DNA of 64,000 bases, taken from the NCBI RefSeq assembly GCF_010093595.1, contig NW_022985444.1, forward strand, positions 62,001 to 126,000, written 5' to 3'. The position numbers and the translations under genes were made by a program. Source of the DNA: Mytilinidion resinicola (lineage: Eukaryota; Ascomycota; Dothideomycetes; Mytilinidiales; Mytilinidiaceae). The notes below the pieces were generated by a model, which was given only the letters and a program-made list of their open reading frames with translations, was not told where the DNA came from and made no database searches. Below, one piece after another: positions 1 to 12,500 of this stretch (positions are counted from its first letter, which is position 1; the number at the start of each line of letters is the position of its first letter).

Positions 1-1000
1 GTCAATTAAGGTTGGTGGAAGTTCAAGGAGCCTCCGTGGATCAATACCAAGCTCGCACGGGGCATGAAAACAGGAAACTAACCACTCGGGAGCTTTGCAT
101 AGCTGCACGTAAGGCACCAGAACGAGCTGGTGGTGAGATATTGACACGGGCCGGATGCAGCCACCGGCACAACTGCTTTCCCGTGCGGCGGGTTCCTTTG
201 CGGCAAAGCGGGAGGGCAGAAGCGAGCTCCACGAGTCGCGCGGCAGTGCTTCCCCGTACTTTGCAAAGGTACGGCAAGTTACTTTTGCGGCACAGCGGGA
301 GATGCGAGCCCTAGCCCTCCCTAGACGAGTCGGGCGGCAGTGCTTCCCCGTATCCGCCCCACAGACTAGAAGGCGTGCGTTCCGGCACAGCGGTGTGGCG
401 GGGCAGAAACGAGGTCTTACTCTCCTAGGCCACCCATCTGCGACCTAAGAGAGCCTCTTGAACGCCTCCTGGCCACCGTCCGCGAGTCGTGAAAGAATCC
501 GAGTCTGCATCTTGTTCGCTCAATCTGCAGGCTTACTACAGATGTAACTGGCCATGTACCTGGCAGACGAGGTCATCACGGCCCTACACAATACGCAAGA
601 GCTACATCTACCATAATGATCCTTCCAAAGGGCGCGAACGGCTCCACTTAGTAATTCCTGATCGAAACATGTGTTACGGCTGCCCTCTCGCTGAGGCTTT
701 AGGCTGTTTGTTACAACCCGTAACACGAACAGCCTGAGTACTGAGGTACTCGAGGAAACAAGTAAGCAGATTAGATTGATTACGCAAGATCAGATCACGG
801 GACCTCGAGGAGCGAGGGCTGGCCGTATAGGAATCTTGGATTCCCCCACGGACTGCTGGTGGATGGGAACGATCTAAGAATAGGAGCATCACGGGATGAG
901 GGTCACGTGATGGATCGAGCAGCTCGTGGCGAGCACGACGAGCTAGCTTGTGGGATTAAGAACAAGCGGATAAGCATAGCTCGCTGGCTTATAGGCGAGC
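1..1000. other. GC-rich stretch with no supported gene
   Basis: Only short overlapping ORFs on both strands are present. None shows a recognisable domain or a convincing start and splice pattern. Base composition is normal to GC-rich, in sharp contrast to the AT-rich RIP-degraded DNA that begins near position 1,000. A degenerate tandem repeat lies inside this stretch (listed separately). Confidence 0.6.
166..420. repeat. Degenerate tandem repeat, about three units of 75-93 bp
   Basis: The motif ggcagtgcttccccgta occurs at 242 and 335, and a diverged form (ggcacaactgctttcccgtg) at 166. Each is followed by a similar tail with 'gcggca.agcggga' and then 'acgagtcg.gcggc'. Spacing is about 76 and 93 bp. 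It is too diverged to be a classical minisatellite. Function unknown. Confidence 0.5.
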
Positions 1001-1127
1001 CTATAAGCACACTTATTTATATAGATAGGAACCTTATATTTAACTTAAAACTTTAATACTACCTATTAAAAGTAGCTCTATTTTAAACCTAAAATTAATT
1101 CTACTTTACTATTTAAAATCTATTATA

Positions 1128-1395
1128 TATTACGGTCTCGGGCGGCAGGATTGCCCTAGCTAGCTTAGGTAAGTAAGTAGAAGTAATAACTAAATTTACT
1201 ATATATTCTATAATACACGGCAGGCAGGCAGGTTAAATAATAAAATATAGCTTAAGAAGCTATAAAAAGGCAGGGCAGTAGTTAGTAGGTATACTTCTGC
1301 TAAGGCTTGTATAGGCCCTTATAATAAGGCCTCTTACCGGGTCCTAATATTATATATTACGCTATATAGTAAGCTTTACTATTTAAGCCGTAATA
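1128..1395 (-). repeat. 3' LTR of the outer gypsy element
   Basis: This is a direct copy of 14,267-14,534 with near-perfect colinearity. It begins tattacgg and ends ccgtaata, an inverted terminal motif once TG..CA is mutated by RIP. It is AT-richer than its partner; for example tatatattacgctatatag here corresponds to cacgtgttacgctgtgcag there. Confidence 0.9.
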
Positions 1396-1409
1396 GTACT
1401 CCTTTTTTT
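1396..1409 (-). other. Polypurine tract of the outer gypsy element
   Basis: Read on the minus strand this is AAAAAAAGGAGTAC directly before the 3' LTR. It resembles the tract AGGAAAGGGGTAC in front of the 3' LTR of the nested element. Polypurine tracts prime plus-strand DNA synthesis in LTR retrotransposons. Confidence 0.65.
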
Positions 1410-1856
1410 ACAGCTAAACTTTATTAAGGCCTAAAAACCGGGCTTTTTAGGGTAATAGTAATAGAATAACCGGATAGCTTCCTTAGTATATTCTAGATAG
1501 TTAGCGGGCTCTTCTATAACTTTATTATATCCGGTCTACTTTACTATATACTTTAGGCGGAGGCGGCTATAACTATAACACTTCTATTAAAAGTTAATAA
1601 CTTCCTTAACTTCCTACTTCTCTAAGCCTTCGACTTTAACTAGTAGTAGTAGTTTTTAACGCTGGCCGGGCAGCGGATTATTTACAGCAGGTTTTAGTAA
1701 ACTAATATAGAAAATATTATAGTTGCGTATATTTTCTAGTAAAGTTAGGCGGTATATATAAGGGCTAATAACCTTTTCTACGCGGAATAGTTTAAAATTC
1801 TTCTAATCTAGCTTTTTCTAGAAGCGGAGGGTTTTAATATTTTTAGTATTTAACTA

Positions 1857-1924
1857 ACGTATTCCACTACTAAGCCGGCCAAACTACTAAGCCGGCTACT
1901 TTTCCTTAGCACAACTAATACTAT
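1857..1924. repeat. Left terminal inverted repeat of the pogo-like element
   Basis: The sequence is the reverse complement of 9,434-9,501 apart from a few C/T differences consistent with RIP. It carries two internal AAGCCGGC motifs about 18 bp apart. Confidence 0.88.
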
Positions 1925-2062
1925 ATGCGCGCAGTTAATTTATTCGCAACCAGCTATAGAACTTATATACAATATACTTAGATTAGATTTAGAAAAAGCT
2001 TCTTAATCCTTTTTATATATACGCGTATTATACCTAGCCTCTCTATAGTTTCTACAGCGCTG

Positions 2063-3397
2063 TTAAGCTAGTAGAGCCCTATTTGCACTATCTCTACTAC
2101 CTACCTTTTTCCGTGGATTAGATGCTCTAGATACTTTAGCAGCTATATACAACGCTGCTGTACTATACTCTATTATACCGCTAGTCTGGATTCGCTTTCT
2201 TTTACGACCTTTACGCTTGGTTATCTCTGCTAGTTGCTCTTTAAGCTCTTTAACCCGGGCTTTAATAAGCATATTTTTGTATAGCATCTTTTCGGCTTCT
2301 TTAATAAGCTTTAAAAAGCCTTTTTAGGCGGTTGTTAGTAACTATATAAAGGAATTGCTTACTAGCCTTAACTATAATCCAAATTTATATATATTACTTA
2401 GGGTTTTTAATTGCTATAGTGTTTCTAGTAGGGGTGCTAGTAGTAGGGTCCGTAACCGTATATTAAGGCGATTAAGAACTACCTACGCGTTAATAGGAAC
2501 TAATCTAGAGGCCTTAAAGGCCTTTTTACAGTTCTTATATATAAACACGTTAAAAAACGCGTTTTTAAAGGCTGGTAGAAAGCCTTCTTTATTAATATAG
2601 TAAATGCGTCGGCGTGCTAAGTTTTATATGCGTTAAGAGTACTTTAGCTTTAATAGCGAGAAGCATACTATATTAAGTGGCTAAAGTATATGCGATAAAT
2701 GCGCAGGTATATAGAGGGTAAGGATTTGTTATTTAATGTAATAATCCTTAAAATCTTAGTTAAGGTGGCTCTTATAGCCGTCTAAAATCAGCAACCTATA
2801 TAACCCTACCTAACGCGCCTTTATATACGTGTTAAAGTGCTTTAACTACTTAAGACTAAGCTTATTATTAGTCCAGCCGTTCTTAGAGATAGAAAGCTTC
2901 CAATTATATAGTATCTCTGCTTCCTTATACTATATAGAGATATAAACGCGTTCTTTATAGATAATAAATAGTAGGGTTATATATCCGGCAGCGCAGATGC
3001 TCTAGATAACCGTAACCTACTCTCGGTTGCCTAGTTAAATAAAATTAGGCCTTGTATATTTCTCTAAACCTGTAATAACCTTTATTATACTAATTATACC
3101 TATTTAAAAGCCAGTTTTATTAAAGTTGTAGATGTTATCTAGGTGGACGCTATACTTAGCTATAGTCTTTTACACGAGAGTAAACTACGTGTTAATAACC
3201 TCTAGGTTTTCCTAGAGTATCCTCTAGCAGTTCTTTACCCGATTAAAAGCTATTTTAAGCTCCTTTATATAAAATATAAACTGTTAAGTCTAGTTCTTGC
3301 CTACTAGTGTTCTACTATGCGTAGCTAGTACTTTATCTACTATATCTGCCACCTTATATAACTAGGGCGCAAATCCTTGCGAGTCTAGGTTAAGAAT
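2063..3397 (-). pseudogene. pogo/Fot1-type transposase, main part (DDE region and C-terminus), degraded
   Basis: Minus-strand translation from 3,397 downward gives ILNLDSQGFAP, then a VGKNWTW-like stretch if stops are read as Trp. It continues with the DDE core motifs N(F/V)xxTGF near 3,105 and a degraded LLILDG(H/Y)xSH near 2,790, then a Lys/Arg-rich C-terminal tail (2,063-2,287). This order and spacing are those of fungal pogo/Fot1 transposases, which cut and paste the element. Many TAG/TAA stops stand where Trp or Gln is expected. The N-terminal piece lies beyond the inserted gypsy element at 9,199-9,410. The gene cannot make a functional protein. Confidence 0.8.
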
Positions 3398-3402
3398 ATA
3401 TT

Positions 3403-3748
3403 TATTATAGTAACCACCTATAACACCTTACCTACTATAATTCGCCGATTACGTGTCTAGTCTAGCTCCTAGTCTAGATTATATCCTAGAACGTAGCCTA
3501 GATCACGTGACCTAGTCTAGGTTGTAGTCTAGGTTATAGACTAGATTATATAGCGTCGTCACCTAATCTCGCACGGAGCTCGCGAGCTTATGCTATACGC
3601 ACGTTCCGCCGGCATATCTTCTCCGCCGGCGCTCTCGATTTCCTGTTCCTTACACAACGTCTTAATTCCCTATATAGTAACGTATTTAGCACCTAATTAA
3701 AGCTTCCTCCTAAGCTTTTAAACTCCTGCTTATAGCACTATTATAATA
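3403..3748 (+). repeat. 5' LTR of the inner gypsy element
   Basis: It starts TATTATAGTAACC where the 3' copy has TGTTACAGTAACC, a RIP change of the TG start. It ends ..CTATTATAATA, where CA is changed to TA. The LTR contains repeated ctag-rich motifs (tctagtctag, gtctaggtta). Same length as its partner. Confidence 0.92.
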
Positions 3749-3769
3749 TTATATTATGTTAACCTTTAC

Positions 3770-4760
3770 CCTTATAATAACCCTAAACAACCCGACTGCT
3801 ATACTTCTAAAGCTAGTTACCTCTATAAAGGAACAGCTTACCGTAGTATAATTTTTATTTATAGGAGCTCTATAAAACTAACAATCTGCCTTTATAGAAG
3901 AGATAGCAGCGTTATAAAAGGAAATTTCAATAATCTAGGAACACCGTTACGAATTAAATAATAGCTTAAAGCCTGTCGCTCCTATAAACTATACACGGAC
4001 GCCAACTATTAAGGTTACGCCCCCTTTTTCCTTTAATACCTCTCTAACGCGTCCTAACGCGTGTACTATAAAATCCAACCGCCTACCTAACCCTCTAATA
4101 TTTAGTAGACGCTGCAAGGATCTCCCTATTTTTATCTAAAAACTCTAGTATAAACTAGAATAGAATGCAGACCGATACCCTACTAAATAAGCCCGGCTGC
4201 TCTATACCTATTCTCGACTTAAACGCGACCTGTTAATATTAGTGGCTCCCTTAATAGATTAAGATATATATACTATTAAGCTACTTATCTAATTCCTACA
4301 GGCTACGTACGGCAACCTAAATAAGAAACTTACGGCTCTAAGCAGGTTATATTTATTAAAACAAGGAAAGCGGAGTTTTATATTACACTTCGCCGAATTC
4401 CGACGCCTTGCGGCTGATACAGGTTTGAATAAAATTGGCCTAATAACCTAACTCCGGCATTTACTCTCTAATAAACTCCGTTAAGCTATAGTTAGCGTTG
4501 CTATCCCGGACAACTTAAATAGCTACGCCAACCTTATCTTAGTATATAATAATAATTTTTAATTCCTTTTAACTAACCGCTCTTCCTAATATTAAGCCCT
4601 GACTTAGAAGGACCCAGACGCAATAGAAATCAACGCATTTAATTATGCGCCGGTTGGATCTGCTAAACAAGAGGAATGCCGCCGAAAGGGGCTCTGCTAT
4701 AAGTGCCGTAAGTATAGCTATATCTCCTGCAACTGCTCTATACTGCTGCTATAAGTCCGA
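3770..4760 (+). pseudogene. gag of the inner gypsy element, degraded
   Basis: Plus-strand reading shows a capsid-like region ending in a CCHC zinc knuckle at 4,695-4,736. It now reads CYKCRKYSYISCNC, so the histidine of CX2CX4HX4C has become tyrosine (CAC to TAT) and a preceding glycine has become serine. Stops break the frame. Gag would form the virus-like particle and bind RNA. Confidence 0.75.
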
Positions 4761-4999
4761 TCCTCTAGCCTAGATAGGCCTGTAAGCCCTTATATATACG
4801 CATAAGCTATAAGTCCTTTTTAATCCTCGCCTGTCCGCCGTTTATCTATATCTATAAACTTGTCCTCTAGCTCTAATTATTCTAGAGGAAGATGCTAGTC
4901 CTGCACGAAGAAGCTGTTAAAAGCCCGGTCCCGGGCTTAAGTCGCCCCCCGGGACTATTCTAACCCCGGATTTCTGTGAACCTATTTAAAGAACCTGTA

Positions 5000-7900
5000 G
5001 CTAACTCCTAGAAATAATAAATCCTTGCCCTATTTTCCCTGCAGTAAGGTTCTATACAACTAGATGCCCGAGCCCTAATTAACAGCAGAGCTATAGGTAT
5101 AGGTTATATTTACAGATCTCTAGCGCGCGTATAGAACCTTTATCTTAAACCGCTACTAATTATTTTACGCCTAACTGGATTTAACGGAAAACAACTAAAA
5201 AAAAAAAGGATTACGCACTCTATATACGTAACCCTCCGCCACCTAAACTATATAGAACTAATCCGCCTCTATATACTAGAAATTAGAAAACACGACCTAA
5301 TACTAGGACAGCTATAGCTATATAAGCACTGCGTTGGAATTAATTATAATAACCAACGGCTACTCTTCCGCTCCTTTTATTGCCAGGCTTATTGCCTATA
5401 TAAACCTGCTAATATATTCTAATATAATAATAATAAGAACCTTAGCCAGAAGGCTTATAGTAAAGCCCCTTGCTTAACAACTAAATACTTCTATTCTTAA
5501 CAGTCGAGCCTGCGTATATAATACTAACATAACTACTAGCTTCCTAAAATAAACTGCCAGCTAAATAAACCCGAAACTAAACCTAAACCTAAACCTAAAC
5601 CTAAACCTAAATTAGAATTAGAACCTAATATAGAACCCGATGCGGAGCTAGATATCTATCTGCTTAAGGCAGAAATATTAACCCGATTAGCCTGACAACC
5701 TAATTATAAAATCTTCGCTATTACTATCGCTAATATTAATAAGGCCTTAGCTAAAAAGAAGTACACTAACCCAGCGATAAAGGTCCCTATGGAATACCAC
5801 CCGTTTTTAAAGAACTTCTCCTGCTAAAAGGCTAATAAGCTGCCTAATTACCGTATATATAATTATAAAATCGTTCTAGAAGAAGGAAAGCAACCTAGAT
5901 TCGGCCCGCTATATAGCATGTCCTAGAATAAACTAAAGGTGCTCCGAAAGTACCTTAATAACAACCTCGCGAAAGGGTTTATTCGCGCTAGCTTATTACC
6001 TGTTGCCTTTCCTATTATCTTTATTAAAAAACTAGGAGAAGGTTTATAATTCTGCGTTAACTACTAAGCGCTAAACGCGGTGACTATTAAGAACTATTAT
6101 CCGATTCCTCTAATCTAAGAGACTCTAGCCCGACTTAGCAAGGCTAAGTACTATACTAAGCTTAATATTATCTCAGCGTTTAATCGCTTACAGATCGCAA
6201 AAGGAGATAAATAGCTAACAGCCTTCCGGATACAATATAGCCTATTTAAATACCTAGTTATGCCCTTTAGACTAGCTAATACCCCTAGTACGTTCCAGTA
6301 CTATATAAATAATATACTCCGCCTATACCTGGATGTATTCTGCACCGCGTATATTAATAATATCCTAATATATAGTAAAAGCTTTAAGGAACACTAGCAC
6401 TATATAAGGCTAGTCCTTAAGGCCTTAGAAAATATAGGACTACAACTTAATATTAATAAATACGAATTCTACTAGAGTAGTATCACGTACCTAGGGTATA
6501 TAATAACAACTAACGGAATTAGCATAGACCCGAATAAGATCAACAACATCTGCAACTAGAAGACCCCTTGCAATATAAAGGACGTACGAGCCTTTATAGG
6601 ATTTGCCAACTTCTACTAATAATTTATTAACAATTTCTCTAGGTTAGCTGCACCCTTAATTGCCCTTATAAAGAAGGGCATATAATTCTAATTTAATAAT
6701 ACCTGTAAGGAAGCATTTAAACGCCTTAAAATAGCTTTTACAACTGCCCTAATTTTCTGCTACTTTAACCCGGATCTACCGATAACTTTTAAAGCCAACT
6801 CGTCCGACTATATAAACGCCGGAATCCTATTATAGATAGATAAATATAGAGTTCTACAACCTATAGCCTACTTTTCTAAGCGGCTGAACCTAGCCGAAAA
6901 CAACTATAAAATTTACGATAAGGAACTCCTAGCAATTATCCGATATTTCGAATAATAGCGCCCTAAGCTAGAAGGTGCTATACTTCTAATCTAGGTTCTT
7001 AGCAATTATAAAAACCTGCAGTACTTTACTACTACAAAACAGCTTAGCCACCGGCAAGCCCGTTAGGCAGAGTACCTGTCCTGCTTTAACTTTACGATTA
7101 TATATCGACCTAGCAAGTTCGGAGAAAAGCCAGACGCCTTAACCCGCTGTATACAGGATATACCCGTACAGGAAGAAGCCTAAGCGGCCCGAAACCAGAC
7201 CTTATTACACCCTAAGTTATTTACCGAGTTAAACCTTACAGAAACTAATTGTATAATTTAAGAGATTATTAAGGAAGAGTACCTAAATAATAAATTTATA
7301 TAAAAAGTCCTAGAGCTAATATAATCTGGAACCCGACGTTTAAAAAAGATTACCTTAAGCAAATGCAAAGTCCGCGATAATAAACTATTTTACCGTAACC
7401 GCCTCGCAATTCCTAACTATAATAAACTAAAGATTAAGCTTCTTTAGTATATATATAATTCACCTATAGGGGGCTATCTAGGGCGCAGAAAGACCTTTAA
7501 AATCCTCTAGAGAGAATACTACTGGCCCCGGATATTTAAGATAATCCGCCGATATATAGCCTGTTATTATACCTGTTGCCGTATAAAGGCTTTAAGAGAA
7601 AAGTATAACAGCTTCCTAAAGCTACTACCGGTTCTGCTGCGCTGCTAGCAGGATGTTTTAGTCAATTTTATTATAGATCTACCTAAATCTAAAGGCTATA
7701 CCAATATTATAGTTATAGTAGATTATCTAAGCAAGTATTAATATATTATTCCTTGTAAAACAATTATAGCTTAAGCTACTGCTAACCTGTTCTACCGGTA
7801 TATTTAGGTGCACTACAGCCTTCCTAATACATGCATTTCTAACTAAGGATTGCAGTTTATTTCCGTATTTTAGGACAAACTATGCAGATAACTATAAATT

Positions 7901-8740
7901 AAAGCCCGACTATTATTAGCCTTCTACCCCAAAACGGATAGCCAGATAGAGAAGGCAAATTCTGTACTAGAACAAGTCCTCCAGGCCTACACAAATTACT
8001 AGCAAGATAACTAGGTAACCTAGCTGCCGTTAGCTTAATTTAAAGCAAATAATACAAGATCCGAATTGACTATAGTAATACTGTTTATTGCTATTATAGG
8101 ACAAAACCCTTAAATAGGCTTTAAACCCCCTACAGGAATACAGCGCCTTTCCTATTAAATGCTGTAAGCCCGCGAGGCTAACTAGATAATTAATAAGATA
8201 ACTAATATTAAACAATTTATCCGTAAAGAGATAACTTGGGCACAAGCAATGCAGGAAGAGTTTGCTAACTATCGGCGCACCGGTGCACCGTTCTACCGCG
8301 TTGGCGATAAAGTCTAGCTAGACGCCCGAAATATCCGTATAAAACAAAAGTCTAAAAAGCTTAACTAGAAGAACCTTAGAAAGTTTCTAATTATATAAGT
8401 GGTTTCACTATACGCCTATCGATTAGGCCTGCCTAATATAATAAAGATCTACCCTGTCTTCTACGTCTCCCTTCTACGGCCTGCCGCCCTGTCCTCGGAT
8501 TACCTTCCTAGCTAAGAAAACTTTCCTTCTAAACCTGTTAAGGTTAATAGCGAACTGGAGTACTATATTAACCGTATTAAAGACCTCCGCTTTAACCAAC
8601 GCCGGAAGCGACATAAATACCTTATTAAATAGACTGGCTATAATAAGTTATCCTAGGAGCCTACTTTAGAGCTTAAAGATATAACAGCTGCCGCTGATTA
8701 TTATCGCCGGCACCCTAATATACCCGAGCCACCTAATATA
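5000..8740 (+). pseudogene. pol of the inner gypsy element (RT, RNase H, integrase, chromodomain), degraded
   Basis: RT spans about 5,950-6,650 and carries [13 protein letters not shown] (normally MPFGL.NAP.TFQ) and YINN at 6,350-6,361 in place of YIDD. RNase H follows at about 6,780-7,140 ([13 protein letters not shown]). The integrase covers about 7,440-8,240, with the DLPKSKGYTNIIVIVDYLSK core at 7,677-7,737. At 8,541-8,690 there is a chromodomain (EYYINRI..., YLIK-stop-TGY, S-stop-EP) in which both missing residues are the conserved tryptophans. In chromoviruses this domain reads histone marks and directs integration to heterochromatin. An AAACCT run at 5,576-5,610 codes for a Lys-Pro repeat. 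Confidence 0.88.
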
Positions 8741-8833
8741 TAATTATACAATTATAAGGGCCCTGCGCAGAAGGCTTCTGCCAACTACCCTAGAGCTATA
8801 TAATACAACTTTAACGCCTAAGAGACTTAGGTT

Positions 8834-8847
8834 TAGGAAAGGGGTAC
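8834..8847 (+). other. Polypurine tract of the inner gypsy element
   Basis: The purine-rich sequence AGGAAAGGGGTAC directly precedes the TG of the 3' LTR, the expected position for plus-strand priming. Confidence 0.7.
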
Positions 8848-9193
8848 TGTTACAGTAACCACCTGTAACACCTTACCTACTATAATTCGCCGATTACGTG
8901 TCTAGTCTAGCTCCTAGTCTAGATTATATCCTAGAACGTAGCCTAGATTATATAACCTAGTCTAGGTCGTAGTCTAGGTTATAGACTAGATTACGTAGCG
9001 TTGTTACCTAATCTCGCACGGAGCTCGCGAGCTTATGCCATGCGCATGTTCCGCCGGCATATCTTCTCCGCCGGCGCTCTTAATTTCCTGTTCCTTACAC
9101 AACGTCTTAATTCCCCACGTAGTAACGTATTTAGCACCTAATTAAAGCTTCCTCCTAAGCTCTTAAACTCCTGCTTATAGCACTATTATAATA
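8848..9193 (+). repeat. 3' LTR of the inner gypsy element
   Basis: This is the colinear copy of 3,403-3,748 and retains the canonical TG start (TGTTACAG). It is followed by the target duplication ATATT at 9,194-9,198. Confidence 0.92.
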
Positions 9194-9198
9194 ATATT

Positions 9199-9410
9199 AT
9201 ATAATTGTATGCTCTTTAGTTGCAGTAAGCTTTAGGCAGTTTAGTTATAATTAAGGTCGAAACGTAATTCTGTAGAGCTGATTAGAGAGCCGCTGATATC
9301 GTACGTTAAAGGCTGCTGCAGCGCGTTATATAGTCCTAAATTAACTAGAGGTAAAGGCTTAAAGCGCGAGATTAATACTGCCTTCTTGCTAAAATAGATA
9401 ATCGCTGCGT
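9199..9410 (-). pseudogene. pogo/Fot1-type transposase, N-terminal piece
   Basis: Minus-strand translation gives a helix-turn-helix-like stretch (NVRYQRLSNQLYRITFRP.. then LKLTATKEHT) that joins in sense to ILNLDSQGF at 3,397 once the inner gypsy element is removed. This fits the pattern 'LT..EE..I...L.LDSRGF' of pogo-family N-termini. It is degraded by stops. The separation of the two pieces confirms that the inner retrotransposon landed in the transposase gene. Confidence 0.75.
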
Positions 9411-9433
9411 TGTTAATATATTGCTATGTAAAT

Positions 9434-9501
9434 ATAGTGTTGGTTATGCTAAGGAAAAGTGGCCGGCTTAGTAGTTTAGCCGGCTTAGTAGTAGAATACG
9501 T
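9434..9501. repeat. Right terminal inverted repeat of the pogo-like element
   Basis: This is the partner of 1,857-1,924. It ends ..GAATACGT followed by a TA at 9,502-9,503. Confidence 0.88.
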
Positions 9502-9503
9502 TA

Positions 9504-12500
9504 TACTAAGTTATTAACTTAATAGTTATAAGTAGGGTAATAGTTATAGTTTATATTATTTTTATATTAGGTATAAAAGGTAGTAAGTTTAGACTTTAGA
9601 TATTCTAGAATCTCTTCTATACGCTTAGTAAAGCGCTTAGTATTTCTAGTAGGCGGGCGGGTTAATAGTTTAACCGGCTTAAAACCTAAATATAGGTGGA
9701 AGCCGTAGTTTATAAAAAAGGGGGAAATATAGGTACTTTTAGAATTTATAGTATTAATTAATACTTTAGCTAAAGGCAGCTATTTAGCCTAGTTATCCTA
9801 TAAATAAAATATATATACCTATAAATACTATTCTAGAACAGTATTAGCTTTTTTAGTCTAGCTATTAGTTTTAGGGTAGTATATAGTTAATAGTAGGCAG
9901 TTAATTCTTAGGCGGCTAGTTAGGTATCTCTAGAATTTAGCTATAAACTAGGGCCCTTAGTTAGATATAATAGAGGTAGGCAGGCTATATAGTTTCTAGA
10001 TATTTTTTAGAAAAAGTTTTATAATATCTTCTATATTATAGGTTTTTTTACAGGTAAGGAAGTATTTTATTTTAGTTAGGCGGTCTACTATAATAAGGAT
10101 TATATTGTGCTTTCCGCTACGCGGTAGGTGTATAATAAAATCTATTAATATATTACGCCAGGCTTTTTTAGGAATAGGCAGCGGCTTTAGAATACCTTAG
10201 TAGGCTTTTTATAATAAAGTAGTTCTCTTATATATTTAGCAGTTCCTAACCTAATAGTTTATATAAAGTAGTATTCCAGGCTAGTAGTAACTATAGGCTA
10301 TTAGGCTGTATATTTTAGATTTTCTAAAGTAGCTAGTAATAGCATTCCTATAGTATATACGTAGAAGTTCTGCCTTTAGTTTATTATAGTCGGGTATATA
10401 TAGGCAGTTCTAATAGTATAGGTGTTTACCTTTTTTTTAGTATTTAGCTAATATAAGCTTTATATAATAGCAGTGTTTTTTTTCTAAGGCTTTTAGAACT
10501 AATAGCAGGATAGGGTTTTTTTTATATACTATTCTTAGCAGGGCGGCAATTATAAAGGGTAGTTCTATATCTCCCTTAGTTTTTTATTTATTTTATAGGG
10601 CGTTATTTAGAGGAGTTAGTAATAAGCCTTTTTACTAGGTTTTTATAGGTGCTAGAGCTATTATTTTAGCTTTATTCTTAAAAGTTACTTTTTTTATAGT
10701 TTTCTTTTCTATTTTATTTTTAAAGTTTAATCTTTTTAGAATTATCTAGCTCTAGTAGCAGAAATGTTTATCCTCTTCCTTAGGCAGGTTTTTTAACCTC
10801 CTAGTTAGAAAATCGGGCTTTACCCTAAGTTTTCCGGGTTAATATATAATTTTAAAGTTAAAATAGAACAGGAATTTAGACTAGCAGGCCTAGCGGCAGT
10901 TTAGTAGTTTTATTATTATAAAGTACTCTAGATTATAGTAGTTAGTAATAACTTTAATAGGTAAGGCAGCGCTTTTAAGCTCTAGTCTCTATTTTTTAAA
11001 GTATTAGATAATAGTAAGCAGTTCCTTATTATATATTTTATAGTTGTATTCTGTAACTAAGTACTTTTTTAAAAAAAAATATAACAGGGCGTAGGATTCC
11101 GTCGTTTCTGTACTATAATAAGACGCCAGCTAAAATATAATTAGATGCATCCGTTTCTATAATAATAGGCTTATTTTAGTTAAATAGTGCTAGAATAGGT
11201 GCAGAGGTAAAGGCTTTTTTTAATTCGGTAAAAGCTTTCTAACAGGCAGTATCCTATATAAAGGCAACGCCCTTTTTTATTAGGCGTACTAGCAGAGTAA
11301 TAATTTTTAAAAAGTTTCTAATAAATCGGCAGTAGAAGTTTCTAAATTCTATAAAAGCTTATACGTTAGTTAGGTAAATTAGTATTTTCTAGTCTATTAC
11401 GGCTTTAATCTTCTCTAGGTCTATTTACAGGCCGTTAGCTCCTATAATAATGCCTAGGAATATTATTTCTTTAGTAAAGAACTTATATTTCTTAATTTTT
11501 ATATAGAGTCCTGCTTTTTATAGTAGTTTTAGTATAGTGCGGATATACTTTAGGTGTTTAGTTCGGTTCCGGCTGTAAATTAGAATATTATCTAGGTAGG
11601 TAGTATAGAAAATATTAAGATACTTTTATAAAGTATTATTTATAAATTATTAGAACGTTACAGGGGCTCCGGTAAGCCTAAATAGCATTACTAAGGTTTT
11701 AAACAGTTCTAGTCGGGTTTAGAACGCGGTAAGCTATTCTTAACCCTTTTTTATATATAGGTTATTAAAGGTAGATATAATATTAATTTTTATAAAGTAC
11801 TTTATTCCTTTTAGGTTGCTTAAGGTTTTCTTTATTAATAGTAGCAGGTAGCGGTTTTTAACTATTATAGTATTTAGCGCTTAGTAGTTAACGCAGAAGC
11901 AGAGGCCTTTTTTAGGCTTTTTTATAAATAATACAGGTAACACGGCAGGTAAAGAGCTAGGGCGGATAAATCCTTTCTTTAGATTATCTGCTACTTATTC
12001 TCTTAGAGCTATTAGCTTATTATAGGATATTAGGTATAAGGGTCTAAAAAAGGGCGTTTTTCCTTTCTTTAACTTAATTTTATAGTTATACAGGCGGTGC
12101 GGTAGTAGGCAGTCGGCGTTTTTAGGCGAAAAAATATTAGTAAACTTTTATAGTTTTTTAGGCAGGCGGTCTAGGTTAAAGCCCTTTTTTTTAGATAGAA
12201 TATAGTTAATATTATCTAGTAATATAAAGAAGAGTTTATATCCTTTTTATAAGTAGGCGCTATATGCGCGTAAGGAAACAGGTGCTATATTTTTCCCTTT
12301 TAGGTTTTTTAGTGCAGGCGGTAGGTACTCTAGGCGGTTCTTTTTTAGAATATTAGCAATTCCTTATACACGCGTTGCTCTTTACAGTATATTACAGTGT
12401 TTATAATAGTACTAGCTTATAAACTATAGTATATTACGGGACTAGTCCGGTACAGGATTATACAGGCGTAGCTATAGGATTCCTAGAATAATTAGGTAAT

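Larger units (their letters stand above)
3403..9193 (+). mobile_element. Inner Ty3/gypsy chromovirus, complete but RIP-degraded
   Basis: Two 346-bp LTRs (3,403-3,748; 8,848-9,193) enclose gag and pol in the plus orientation. They are flanked by a perfect 5-bp target duplication, ATATT (3,398-3,402 and 9,194-9,198). Total length is 5,791 bp. A polypurine tract (8,834-8,847) abuts the 3' LTR. Domain order is gag zinc knuckle, RT, RNase H, integrase and C-terminal chromodomain, the chromovirus arrangement. Stops replace many Trp codons and the RT active-site aspartates are changed. It is the youngest of the three nested insertions because both its ends lie within the pogo-like element. Confidence 0.93.
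1857..9501 (-). mobile_element. Fot1/pogo-like DNA transposon, itself split by a gypsy insertion
   Basis: Inverted terminal repeats of about 68 bp lie at 1,857-1,924 and 9,434-9,501. Each begins ACGTATTC and contains two copies of ACTACTAAGCCGGC, likely transposase-binding sites. TA dinucleotides flank both ends (1,855-1,856 and 9,502-9,503), as expected for the Tc1/mariner superfamily. Without the inner gypsy element and one copy of its target duplication the transposon is about 1.85 kb, the usual size of Fot1/Pot2 elements. It encodes a degraded minus-strand transposase in two pieces. The insertion sits inside the 3' part of the outer gypsy element. Confidence 0.88.

Noticed and set aside
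5576..5610. AAACCT tandem repeat resembling telomeric DNA
   Set aside because: It lies inside the pol region of the inner gypsy element and encodes a Lys-Pro repeat. The unit is not the usual fungal TTAGGG.
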